Positions 1 through 6,646 are shown, counted from the stretch's first letter. The stretch is 9,071 nt of DNA from an uncultured Collinsella sp. (GCA_900549245.1 URNQ01000059.1:1-9071); one strand, 5' to 3'. A program made the numbers and translations. The notes: generated from the letters alone by a model not told the origin.

Positions 1-162
1 GCCACGGTCGCCGCCACGGTCACCAAAGCCGCCACGGCCGCCGCGATCGCCACCGCGACCGCCACGGTCACCGCCACGGCCACCGCGATCGCCAAAGCCG
101 CCGCGACCGCCACGGTCGCCGCCACGGCCGCCACGGTCGTCACGGCCGCCGCGAGGACCGCG
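1..162 (-). repeat. Low-complexity RGG-coding repeat tract
   Basis: Codons for Gly, Arg and Asp alternate, with an occasional Phe. On the plus strand this reads as degenerate gccgccacg / gccaccgcg / gtcgcc units. The peptide block RGGDRGGRGGFGDRGG occurs twice. The DNA copies differ at synonymous positions, so selection seems to act on the peptide rather than on the DNA. The tract runs off the left edge, so its full length is unknown. Confidence 0.85.
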
Positions 163-759
163 GTCCTCGTCCAGGCCCATGGCGACGAGCGGAGCGATAA
201 CCTTATCGAGAGCGGCCATCAGCTCGGTGGCCTCCTCATAAGAAAGCTCGGGCAGGAGCTTCTCCTTCTTGTTGGCAAGCTCGACCAGGCCCTCAGCGGC
301 ATCCTCGGCGGCGAAGACAACAATCTTGCGCATATCGCCCTCGGCGTCGTCGATGCGGCCGACCAGATCGGCAGCCTCGGCCTCGGCCATCAGGCCATCG
401 AGCTCACGGAGGCGCATGCCCAGCAGGTCGGACATTTCCTTCTGCTCCATCTTGGGCTTGAGGTCAAGAAGCTTGATGGCGCGCTCGATGTTCGCCATGC
501 GCTCGGCCTTGGCCTCCTCCTCCTTGGAAATAGCAAAGCGACGGCTACGCAGCAGGCGGGCGGCCTTCTGCATCTTGTCCATCAGCTCTTCGTCATCGTA
601 ATCAACGGCGGCCTCGACAACCTCGGCCTCCTCCTCGGCGGAAACCTCGTCAGCAGCCTCAACCTCGGCAGCTTCGGTCTCCACGGTCTCGACTGCCTCA
701 ACCTCGGCAGCCATGGTCTCGTTCTCGGTCTCGTTCATGATCTCTTCGTTCTCGGACAT
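1..759 (-). CDS. MarR-like winged-helix protein with acidic N-terminus and RGG-repeat tail (C-terminus cut by window edge)
   Basis: The frame is open from ATG 757-759 to the window edge, giving 253 visible residues and no stop. An SD (AAGGAG, complement of 764-769) lies a few bases upstream. Three zones are visible. Residues 1-53 hold 21 Asp/Glu and no Lys/Arg. Residues about 58-192 are helical with the order of a MarR fold: an N-terminal helix (KMQKAARLLRSR), helices around AIKLLDL and QKEMSDLLGMRLRELDGLM, a wing-like stretch ADLVGRIDDAEGDMRKIVVF, then EDAAEGLVELA and a final helix after LSYEEATELMAALDKV. From residue 200 the chain is almost only Arg, Gly, Asp and Phe as RGG/GDRGG repeats. 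RGG tails usually bind RNA or other nucleic acids. The MarR assignment is my pattern match. Its specific role is unknown; it could be a regulator or an RNA/nucleoid-associated protein. Confidence 0.8.
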   Translation of the reverse strand, partial: MSENEEIMNETENETMAAEVEAVETVETEAAEVEAADEVSAEEEAEVVEAAVDYDDEELMDKMQKAARLLRSRRFAISKEEEAKAERMANIERAIKLLDLKPKMEQKEMSDLLGMRLRELDGLMAEAEAADLVGRIDDAEGDMRKIVVFAAEDAAEGLVELANKKEKLLPELSYEEATELMAALDKVIAPLVAMGLDEDRGPRGGRDDRGGRGGDRGGRGGFGDRGGRGGDRGGRGGDRGGRGGFGDRGGDRG

Positions 760-911
760 GAGACTCCTTCTTAGCCCTCTCGGGCATCATCGCCCCATTC
801 GCGGGGCCCGTCGCGCACTCTTTGCGCTTTAAACATTCATGCCTCTCGGCAAAACGTCCATTAGTTTATGGTGTTGCCATCCAATCTAGCTGCAGAATCT
901 ATGTGCACACA
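760..911. other. Intergenic region: leader of the RGG protein gene and 3' flank of the efflux gene
   Basis: This 152-base gap separates two minus-strand genes. It holds the SD of the RGG protein gene (complement of 764-769). A small GC hairpin would form in that gene's leader: arms GCCCC 792-796 and GGGGC 803-807 with a six-base loop. A weak four-base-pair hairpin lies at 840-851 next to an A/T run. I see no convincing intrinsic terminator for the efflux gene and no clear promoter. Confidence 0.4.
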
Positions 912-2327
912 TTAATGCGACATGTGCGACTCGCGACGAGCGTACACCAGCGACGTCGCGAACCCGACCACGGCAATCACAGCCGCCACACGCACGGCAG
1001 TTGCAAATCCAATCGCCTGGGCAACGTCGGTCGCAGCGCCAGCCGCGCCGGCAGTCGTCGCAGAACTCGAGAGCAGACCGATAAACAGCGATGGGCCAAA
1101 CGATGCGGCAATCATGTTCCACGTGTTAAGCAATGCCGTTCCGTGGGGATGCTCAGCGGCAGGCAGCGTCTCCAAGCCGGCCGTTTGCGAGGGGCTCAGC
1201 ACCAAACCGACTCCGGCATACACCACAACGGTCAGCGCCACGACGACGCCGATGTTCATACTTGCCGCCGTCATCGAGATGGCAGTCTGCCCCACGGCAA
1301 TCAGGGCAAAGCCGACCGGCAGCAGCGGCCATGCGCCACGGGCGTCCATCACGCGTCCGCCCACAATCGAGGTCACGGCGTTGCAGGCAATCGCCGGCAA
1401 AATGAGCAAGCCCGCAATAAGTGCGGTCATGCCGTATGCGCCCTCAAAATAGAGCGGCAACAAAACGCTCATCGAGAACGTCGTCATCATCGACACCACC
1501 ACAAGCAGGCACGCGGGCCAAAAACGAACGCTCGCCATGGGACGCACGTTAAGCACCGGATGCTCGAGCTTGAGCTGACGGGCCGCAAACAGGCCGAGCA
1601 GCACAATGGCGGCGAAAAGCGCCACGATGCCGGCAATCGGATTGGTCGAGAACTCGCCTACGGAATGCACGAATGCCGTAATGCCGGCAGCGAGCAAAAC
1701 AACCGACAGAATATCAAGCGTGGTGCTCGAGCGCTCTCCGACATTCTGAACAAGCTTAACGCCCGCCGCAGCGACCACAATGCCGCCCACCAGCGGCACT
1801 ACAAACACCGCCCTCCAGCCGAACAACGTGCACATAAGACCGCTGATTACGGGTCCAAACGCCGGCCCTAGCGTAATGCAGGCACCGCCCAGGCTCAGAT
1901 ACAGACCGAGCTTCTCGCGCGGAGCGCAAGACAGCACCACGTTCATCATGAGCGGGAACAAGATGCCCGATCCCGCAGCCTGCAAAATACGGCTTGGCAG
2001 CAAAACGCTAAATGACGGAGCGAACAGGCACAGGACTTCGCCGGCGACCATACATCCGCATGCGAAAAACAGCAGCTTGCGCGGCGAGAAACGGCCGGAC
2101 AGGAAGGCCATGATGGCCGTAAAGATCGACGTCACAATCATGTAGCCCGAGACGAGCCACTGCGCCGTGGTAGCACTCACCGAAAAGGCTGCCATAATGT
2201 CGTGCAACGCCACGTTAATGATGTTCTCGTTAAACGCGGCAACAAAGGCTGCAATATACATTACGACGAGAATCGCCGCAGTGGCCGATGGCGCTACTTG
2301 AACTTGTTGCTGAGATTTGCTCCCCAT
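912..2327 (-). CDS. DHA2-type (EmrB/QacA-like) MFS efflux transporter
   Basis: A 471-residue, mostly hydrophobic inner-membrane protein, the usual size for a 14-helix drug:H+ antiporter. Recognisable family motifs are NENIINVAL at residues 33-41 (the motif D1 region of helix 1), TTAQWLVSGYMI at 53-64 (helix 2), GRFSPRK at 78-84 (motif A), and the antiporter motif C GGACITLGPAFGPVISG at 147-163, followed by GWRAVFVV. It should export small toxic compounds using the proton gradient; the substrate cannot be read from sequence. The reading frame stays open upstream to 2738, but that extension lies antisense to the next gene. The chosen ATG (2325-2327) has a good SD, AGGAAGG, about 7 bases upstream. 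No EmrA-type adaptor or dedicated repressor gene is adjacent. Confidence 0.9.
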   Translation of the reverse strand: MGSKSQQQVQVAPSATAAILVVMYIAAFVAAFNENIINVALHDIMAAFSVSATTAQWLVSGYMIVTSIFTAIMAFLSGRFSPRKLLFFACGCMVAGEVLCLFAPSFSVLLPSRILQAAGSGILFPLMMNVVLSCAPREKLGLYLSLGGACITLGPAFGPVISGLMCTLFGWRAVFVVPLVGGIVVAAAGVKLVQNVGERSSTTLDILSVVLLAAGITAFVHSVGEFSTNPIAGIVALFAAIVLLGLFAARQLKLEHPVLNVRPMASVRFWPACLLVVVSMMTTFSMSVLLPLYFEGAYGMTALIAGLLILPAIACNAVTSIVGGRVMDARGAWPLLPVGFALIAVGQTAISMTAASMNIGVVVALTVVVYAGVGLVLSPSQTAGLETLPAAEHPHGTALLNTWNMIAASFGPSLFIGLLSSSATTAGAAGAATDVAQAIGFATAVRVAAVIAVVGFATSLVYARRESHMSH

Positions 2328-2532
2328 GCATTTCCTTCCTCTTGGAACGACAGTCGCATCGCCCCAGAGGAACAGCCCAGGGCGAATAATGAGCCCTAGA
2401 CTTACGCCAGACGCCGTACACGACGAATCTGGCAACATGGTCCAACGTTGAAAGATTGTAACGCGGACGCGCAGCTTTCCTTCCGCGCTATTATTAAAAG
2501 TCCACGAAAGCATAAGACATGAGGAGCCCGCC
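2328..2532. promoter_or_regulatory. Divergent intergenic region between the efflux gene and the deformylase-like gene
   Basis: These 205 bases separate two genes transcribed away from each other, so both promoters should lie here. For the plus strand, TATTAT at 2489-2494 is a possible -10 and AGGAG at 2522-2526 is the SD of the deformylase-like gene. For the minus strand, TACAAT (complement of 2455-2460) is a possible -10, which would leave a leader of roughly 120 bases. In that leader an inverted repeat AGGGC-N9-GCCCT lies between about 2384 and 2402. No -35 match is good enough to fix either promoter. Confidence 0.35.
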
Positions 2533-2943
2533 ATGATTAAGCCCATCATGAAATCCGAGTTCTTTTTGCGCCTGCCTTCCGAAGACGCGGGACCCGACGA
2601 TGCCGCGACCGGGCAGGACCTCCTGGATACACTCCACGAGCATGAGCGCGAGTGCGTGGGCGTCGCCGCCAACATGATCGGCGTGCGCAAACGCATCATC
2701 TGCGTAAAGGACAGCAACAGGACACTCCTGATGTACAACCCTCAAATTCTTGAGCAGGTCAATGCCTATCAGACGAGCGAAGGATGTCTCTCGCTGATCG
2801 GCGAGCGTCCCTGTACCCGCTATCGCCGCATTAAGGTTGAGTATTTGGACGAGAACTTCGTCCACCGCATCAAAAACTTCTCGGGCTACACCGCCGAGAT
2901 CATCCAACACGAAATCGACCACTGCAACGGGATAGTGATCTAG
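2533..2943 (+). CDS. Short peptide deformylase-like protein
   Basis: This 136-residue protein has the three peptide deformylase motifs. Motif 1 is GVAANM at 43-48, motif 2 is EGCLS at 83-87 with metal ligand Cys85, and motif 3 is QHEIDH at 125-130 with His126, Glu127 and His130. Deformylase removes the formyl group from the initiator methionine of new proteins. The glutamine that normally ends motif 1 and stabilises the transition state is Met48 here. The chain also stops six residues after HEIDH, without the usual C-terminal helix. As I recall, short PDF-like proteins with AANMIG occur in Gram-positive bacteria beside a canonical enzyme, so this is probably the secondary copy, and its activity is uncertain. 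ATG 2533 follows AGGAG by 6 bases. No methionyl-tRNA formyltransferase gene is adjacent. Confidence 0.88.
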   Translation: MIKPIMKSEFFLRLPSEDAGPDDAATGQDLLDTLHEHERECVGVAANMIGVRKRIICVKDSNRTLLMYNPQILEQVNAYQTSEGCLSLIGERPCTRYRRIKVEYLDENFVHRIKNFSGYTAEIIQHEIDHCNGIVI

Positions 2944-2958
2944 TCCCGCCGATTCAAG

Positions 2959-2994
2959 AAAGCTCCCTGCAGCAAAACAACTGCAGGGAGCTTT
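2959..2994. terminator. Bidirectional intrinsic terminator between convergent genes
   Basis: A perfect 14-bp inverted repeat: AAAGCTCCCTGCAG (2959-2972) pairs with CTGCAGGGAGCTTT (2981-2994) around an eight-base loop. A short T run follows on each strand. It lies 15 bases after the stop of the plus-strand deformylase-like gene and 23 bases from the stop of the minus-strand aminotransferase gene, so it can end both transcripts. Confidence 0.9.
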
Positions 2995-3017
2995 TCATTG
3001 TGCGGAGTTTCTATCCC

Positions 3018-4538
3018 CTACGATTGACGGTAATGGTCGAAGAAGTCGGCGAGGTCTTCGAGAGACTCTTTGAGCACTTCCATGCGCGGCAGGTACACGA
3101 TGCGGAAGTGGTCGGGCTCGCCCCAGTTAAAGCCGCCGCCGCGCGTGATCAGGATCTTCTTCTCGTGCAGCAGGTCGAGGGCAAACTGCTCGTCATCGGT
3201 GATGTTGAACTTCTTAACATCCATCTTGGGGAAGATATAGAACGCCGCGCGCGGCTTAACCACCGAGATGCCGTCAATCTTGTTGAGCGCCTCATACACA
3301 AAGTTGCGCTGCTCGTAAACACGACCGCCGGGGCGGATGTAGTCGTTGACCGACTGATGGCCGCCGAGCGCTGTCTGGACGATCGACTGAGCCGGCACGT
3401 TGGAGCACAGGCGCATGTTCGAGAGCATGTTGATGCCCATGATGAAGTCGCTCATGCAGCGCTGGTTGCCCGAAAGCACCATCCAGCCAATGCGATAGCC
3501 CGCGATCATGTGCGACTTGGAAAGGCCGCTAAACGTAATGCAGGGCAGATCGGGGGCGAGCGATGCAATGGAGACATGCTCGTAGCCGTCCATGCACAGG
3601 CGGTCATAGATCTCGTCGGCAAAAATCATGAGCTGGTGCCTGCGCGCAATCTCAACGATGCCCTCGAGCACCTCGCGCGGGTAGACCGAGCCCGTGGGGT
3701 TGTTGGGGTTGATGATGACGAGGGCCTTGGTCGCGCTCGTGATCTTGGACTCCATATCCTGCAGGTCGGGATACCAATCCGCTTGTTCATCGCACAGATA
3801 GTGCACGGGATGGCCGCCGGCAAGGGTTGCGCACGCCGTCCAGAGCGGATAGTCGGGGCTGGGGATCAGAATCTCGTCGCCATTGTCGAGCAGCGCGTTC
3901 ATCGAAAGCTGAATGAGCTCGGACACGCCGTTGCCCGTGTAGATATGTTCCATCTGAACATTGGGCAGGCCTTTGATCTGCGAGTACTGCATGATCGCCT
4001 TGCGCGCAGAGAACAGGCCGCGCGAGTTGGAATAGCCTTCGCAGTCGGGCAGCTGTTGGCGCATGTCCTTGATAACCTCGTCGGGCGTGCGGAAACCGAA
4101 GGGCGCCGGGTTGCCGATATTGAGCTTGAGGATGCGCTCGCCCTCGTCCTCCATACGGGCAGCCTCGTCGACAACGGGACCGCGCACGTCATACAGGACG
4201 TTCTCGAGTTTGGCGGATTTAGAAAAAGTACGCATGGTGGTGCTCCTTGCAATTTGAGCTGAGGGATGGGGTTCGGGCTTGGAATCGTTGCGGGGCGATG
4301 ATTTCTCGCCTTGGTCGGCGTCACCGGCGAGCAGCCAGGTAACATCGACCTCCAAAATACGGGCGAGCAGCTCTGCCACATCACGCCGCGGGATCGTCTT
4401 GCCGCTCACATATTGGCTCATCTGACTCTTGCCGAGTTTTTTGCCGAGCATCTCCGATGCACGAATCACGTCCGACTGTCGAACGTCGTGATCGGACATA
4501 GCCTGTCGCAGGCGATCGCTAAACGTCTCTTGGGCCAC
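3018..4538 (-). CDS. alaA: XRE helix-turn-helix domain fused to AlaA-type alanine aminotransferase
   Basis: The 506-residue product has two parts. Residues 5-72 form an XRE/CI-type HTH, including SQMSQYVSGKTIPRRDVAEL and ending VDVTWLLAG. Residues 73-101 are a polar, Pro/Ser-rich linker. Residues 102-506 are a full class I aminotransferase that, from memory, closely follows E. coli AlaA: KLENVLYDVRGP, LNIGNPAPFGF, TGNGVSEL, PSPDYPLWTA, NPNNPTG, FADEIYD, GLSK with the PLP lysine at 341 (240 counted from the internal Met), and FRIVYLPR. AlaA converts pyruvate and glutamate to alanine and 2-oxoglutarate in the cytoplasm. GTG 4536-4538 is preferred over ATG 4575-4577 because AAGGAGG sits 5 bases before the GTG. 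The HTH suggests that the enzyme also binds DNA, perhaps its own upstream boxes. The fusion is unusual; the nearest design parallel is MocR (GntR plus aminotransferase). Confidence 0.92.
   Translation of the reverse strand: MAQETFSDRLRQAMSDHDVRQSDVIRASEMLGKKLGKSQMSQYVSGKTIPRRDVAELLARILEVDVTWLLAGDADQGEKSSPRNDSKPEPHPSAQIARSTTMRTFSKSAKLENVLYDVRGPVVDEAARMEDEGERILKLNIGNPAPFGFRTPDEVIKDMRQQLPDCEGYSNSRGLFSARKAIMQYSQIKGLPNVQMEHIYTGNGVSELIQLSMNALLDNGDEILIPSPDYPLWTACATLAGGHPVHYLCDEQADWYPDLQDMESKITSATKALVIINPNNPTGSVYPREVLEGIVEIARRHQLMIFADEIYDRLCMDGYEHVSIASLAPDLPCITFSGLSKSHMIAGYRIGWMVLSGNQRCMSDFIMGINMLSNMRLCSNVPAQSIVQTALGGHQSVNDYIRPGGRVYEQRNFVYEALNKIDGISVVKPRAAFYIFPKMDVKKFNITDDEQFALDLLHEKKILITRGGGFNWGEPDHFRIVYLPRMEVLKESLEDLADFFDHYRQS
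4233..4248 (-). promoter_or_regulatory. Internal SD and ATG at the HTH/aminotransferase junction
   Basis: On the minus strand AAGGAG (complement of 4243-4248) is followed by 7 bases and then ATG (4233-4235), in frame with the fusion. Starting here yields a 405-residue protein, which as I recall is the length of E. coli AlaA, with the PLP lysine at 240. The site falls exactly where the family's normal N-terminus begins. It is either a working internal start or the remnant of a start codon from before the two genes were joined. Confidence 0.6.
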
Positions 4539-4550
4539 TAGAACCTCCTT
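4536..4550 (-). promoter_or_regulatory. SD and GTG start of the XRE-AlaA gene
   Basis: AAGGAGG (complement of 4544-4550), a 5-base spacer and GTG (complement of 4536-4538). This is the strongest SD in the neighbourhood. It decides against the longer ATG reading frame at 4577, which has no SD and would run through an upstream operator-like box. Confidence 0.8.
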
Positions 4551-4556
4551 GCTGGC

Positions 4557-4641
4557 AAAGTTCAATTTATAGAACACGAATTGAACTAAAGTTCAATTTA
4601 GCAAGCAGTATAGCGCCGTACCTCATTCAAAAGTTCAATTT
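4557..4641. promoter_or_regulatory. Putative operator/promoter: three AAAGTTCAATTT boxes and a perfect dyad
   Basis: AAAGTTCAATTT occurs exactly three times: 4557-4568, 4588-4599 and 4630-4641. The start-to-start spacings are 31 and 42 bases, close to 3 and 4 helical turns. The middle copy forms the right side of a perfect dyad, AATTGAACT (4579-4587), AA, AGTTCAATT (4590-4598). On the minus strand TATACT (complement of 4607-4612) is a possible -10, which would put the dyad at the transcription start and the distal box over the -35 region. A second possible -10, TATAAA, is the complement of 4567-4572. No -35 has ideal spacing. The boxes most likely bind the XRE domain of the gene they precede; that link is inferred. 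Confidence 0.6.
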
Positions 4642-4700
4642 CATAAGAAAACGTACCAAACTCCGAGATTTGCCCAAAGCGGACAATGACGCGCACGCGT

Positions 4701-5558
4701 TTAGAGGTATTCAAGGAATCGAGCCGCCGCAAGCGAAATGTCAGCGGTGCGGTATATGGCGTTGATCTGCCGATGGGGATGTCCCTCGAGCGGGCGCACG
4801 GCAACATCGAACTGACAGCGGCGCAAGATGAGAGCCGGAAGAATGCTCACGCCCAGACCGTCCTCGACCATGGCCATAATCGCATAATCATCCCAGGTCG
4901 ACAGCTTAGAGCGAACCGCCAGGCCCGCGCGGCGAAACAGTGGCGTAATCTCGTCGTCGCTACCGCGTTCCAGCAGAATAAACTGCTCGTTGGCCAAATC
5001 GGCAAGGGAAACGACCTCCGCGGTGGCAAGCGAGGAGTCCGCTGGCACCACGGCCATCAGCTCGTCTTGCACCAACGGCCGCGACGCCATGCCGGCGCCG
5101 CGTGGCTCGCGCGGAATAAAGCCCAGGTCGCAGCGGCCTTCCGCCACCCATTGCTCAATCTCGGAGTAATCACCCATCAGCAGCTCGTAATCGACATCCG
5201 GGTGATCAGCGCGAAACCGTGCGATCACCGGTGGCAGTACATGAGTCGCCACACTCGAAAACGTACCGATACAGATCTTGCCACGCATAAGCCCACGCAT
5301 CTCATCCACCCGTCGCTGCAAGCGAGTGAATTCCTCACAGAGCGCCTCGACCGCCGGCATAACTTGCCGCCCATCGGCAGAAAGCACTACGCCCTCGCGG
5401 CTTCTATCGAGCACTTTAAAGCCCCAGTCGGCCTCAAGATCGGCCACCATACGGCTCACGCCCGACTGCGAATAGCTCAGCCGCTCGGCAGCACGCGTAA
5501 AGCTGCCGGCACGCACCGTCTCGAGCAGCACTTGCATCTTTTGAATATTGGTCTCCAC
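4701..5558 (-). CDS. LysR-family transcriptional regulator
   Basis: This 285-residue protein has the LysR N-terminal winged HTH at residues about 5-65 (MQVLLETVRAGSFTRAAERL, then SYSQSGVSRMVADLEADWGFKVLDR). A linker helix follows and then a periplasmic-binding-like effector domain from about residue 88 (GKICIGTFSSVATHVLPPVIARF). The effector domain includes the usual WDDYAIMAMVEDGLGVSILP stretch. It should bind DNA as a tetramer and respond to a small molecule that cannot be named from sequence. GTG 5556-5558 is preferred because AAAGGTGGGG precedes it. ATG 5577-5579 would add seven residues but has no SD. It is divergent from the EamA transporter, the classic arrangement for a LysR protein and its target. 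It ends 162 bases before the XRE-AlaA start in the same direction, with no clear terminator between them, so some read-through is possible. Confidence 0.9.
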   Translation of the reverse strand: METNIQKMQVLLETVRAGSFTRAAERLSYSQSGVSRMVADLEADWGFKVLDRSREGVVLSADGRQVMPAVEALCEEFTRLQRRVDEMRGLMRGKICIGTFSSVATHVLPPVIARFRADHPDVDYELLMGDYSEIEQWVAEGRCDLGFIPREPRGAGMASRPLVQDELMAVVPADSSLATAEVVSLADLANEQFILLERGSDDEITPLFRRAGLAVRSKLSTWDDYAIMAMVEDGLGVSILPALILRRCQFDVAVRPLEGHPHRQINAIYRTADISLAAARFLEYL

Positions 5559-5676
5559 GGCACGTCCCCACCTTTGCATGAGTTTTTGTCATGTCATCCA
5601 TGCATTATATTCGCTTTTCTTCTAAAGCCACCTCACCCATAGTGAACATGCTCGGATATAGAGGGGATGGAAGCGC
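5559..5676. promoter_or_regulatory. Divergent regulatory region between the LysR and EamA genes
   Basis: This region holds the promoters of both genes. An inverted repeat CATGA (5577-5581), 7 bases, TCATG (5589-5593) lies next to the LysR start and could be part of a LysR site. TATATT at 5606-5611 is a possible plus-strand -10, but the nearest -35-like TTGTCA (5586-5591) is only 14 bases away. An AGAGGGG SD at 5660-5666 serves the EamA gene. Confidence 0.35.
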
Positions 5677-6588
5677 ATGAACAACGGACTGTTTACGTAC
5701 TTAGCAGCATTGCTATTGTTTGGCTCCAACGGCATCATCGCCGCTGCCATCGCGCTGCCGAGCTCCGATATCGTGCTACTACGCACGTTTTTGGGCGCAC
5801 TCTCGCTTGTCACCATCCTCGCCATCACCCAACGCCATAAGTTGCAGGCGCCATCTCGTCCCCGCGAAGCCGCAGCCCTCCTCCTCTCGGGAGCCGCGCT
5901 GGGCGCTAGCTGGATTTTTCTGTTCCGCGCCTACCAGACGATCGGCGTCGGCGTATCCTCGCTGCTGTACTACTGCGGCCCCATCATTGTCATGGCGCTC
6001 TCCCCGCTCGTCTTTGGCGAAAAGCTGACCGGCGGCAAAATCGCCGGCTTTATCGCCGTTGCTTGCGGTGCTTTTCTCATTGCAGCGCAAGGTCTAGGCG
6101 GCAATATGCCCATTGCTGGTATCGCCTGTGGAATCGCCTCGGCATTTTGCTATGCGCTGATGGTCATCGCCAGCAAGGGTGCGCCACACATCGAAGGCCT
6201 CGAAAACTCCACGCTCCAGGTGAGCGCCGCCTTTGTGACCGCGCTGGTCCTCACGCTCATCACGCAGGGCGCCCCCTCGTTCTTCTCCCCCAGCATCGCC
6301 GCAGGCATCGATTGGCGCGCCGTCGCTATGCTCGGCGCCGTCAACACCGGTATCGGTTGCCTGCTCTACTTTAGTGCCGTCGCCAAGTTGCCCGTCCAGA
6401 CCGTCGCCGTCGTCGGCTACCTCGAGCCGCTTTCGGCCGTCGTGTTCTCGGCCGTCCTTTTAGGCGAAGCCATAACACCGGTCCGTCTGATGGGTGCCGC
6501 ACTTATCATCGGCGGCGCGATTTTTTGCGAACTCGCCGGCAAACGCGCAAACGCCAAGGCTGGCGTCGCCCAGCCAGCACGTGCTTAA
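5677..6588 (+). CDS. EamA-family (DMT superfamily) transporter
   Basis: A 303-residue, very hydrophobic protein with about ten membrane segments arranged as two EamA repeats, roughly residues 5-135 and 145-285. The first repeat contains GASWIFLFRAYQTIGVGVSSLLYYCGPI and FGEKLTGGKIAGFIAVACGAFL. The second has the matching AVAKLPVQTVAVVGYLEPLSAVVF and LLGEAITPVRLMGAALIIGGAIF. These P-less YxxP/EP-type repeats and the GEx(I/L)T segments are typical of the family. Members move metabolites or amino acids across the inner membrane, usually outward; the substrate is unknown. The basic tail KRANAKAGVAQPARA should be cytoplasmic. ATG 5677 follows AGAGGGG by about ten bases. An upstream ATG at 5667 is out of frame. 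The divergent LysR gene is the likely regulator. Confidence 0.9.
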   Translation: MNNGLFTYLAALLLFGSNGIIAAAIALPSSDIVLLRTFLGALSLVTILAITQRHKLQAPSRPREAAALLLSGAALGASWIFLFRAYQTIGVGVSSLLYYCGPIIVMALSPLVFGEKLTGGKIAGFIAVACGAFLIAAQGLGGNMPIAGIACGIASAFCYALMVIASKGAPHIEGLENSTLQVSAAFVTALVLTLITQGAPSFFSPSIAAGIDWRAVAMLGAVNTGIGCLLYFSAVAKLPVQTVAVVGYLEPLSAVVFSAVLLGEAITPVRLMGAALIIGGAIFCELAGKRANAKAGVAQPARA

Positions 6589-6622
6589 TAGCCCCTGCTT
6601 TGAAATGCCACCTGCGTACGTG

Positions 6623-6646
6623 AATAATCCCCAGATGGGGATTATT
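6623..6646. terminator. Perfect 10-bp hairpin after the EamA gene (terminator or operator)
   Basis: AATAATCCCC (6623-6632), loop AGAT and GGGGATTATT (6637-6646) form a perfect stem 34 bases after the EamA stop. It is followed by GTCTAAAA rather than a T run, so termination on the plus strand may be weak. On the minus strand a TTTT lies on the wrong side. It could instead be a protein-binding dyad upstream of kup. Confidence 0.5.

Noticed and set aside
1..162. Tandem repeat or CRISPR-like array at the left edge
   Set aside because: The repeats are short, lack distinct spacers, keep one reading frame, and vary at synonymous positions, as expected of a coding RGG tract.
822..1871. A 349-residue plus-strand open frame opposite the efflux gene
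   Set aside because: Its composition is Arg/His/Asn-rich and non-globular, and it is antisense to the MFS transporter.
2328..2738. N-terminal extension of the efflux transporter to ATG 2738
   Set aside because: It would add 137 residues with no family counterpart, run antisense through the deformylase-like gene, and cross the divergent promoter region. ATG 2327 has a good SD.
2494..2922. A 142-residue minus-strand open frame opposite the deformylase-like gene
   Set aside because: It is a shadow of a frame that holds all three deformylase motifs, and it has no family signature of its own.
3000..4262. A 420-residue plus-strand open frame opposite the aminotransferase
   Set aside because: It lies wholly antisense to a gene with clear family motifs, is rich in Arg/His/Val from reversed GC-rich codons, has no SD, and starts inside the terminator region.
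4539..4577. ATG 4577 as the start of the XRE-AlaA gene
   Set aside because: It has no SD, its codons include an AAAGTTCAATTT box, and the GTG 39 bases downstream has AAGGAGG at ideal spacing.
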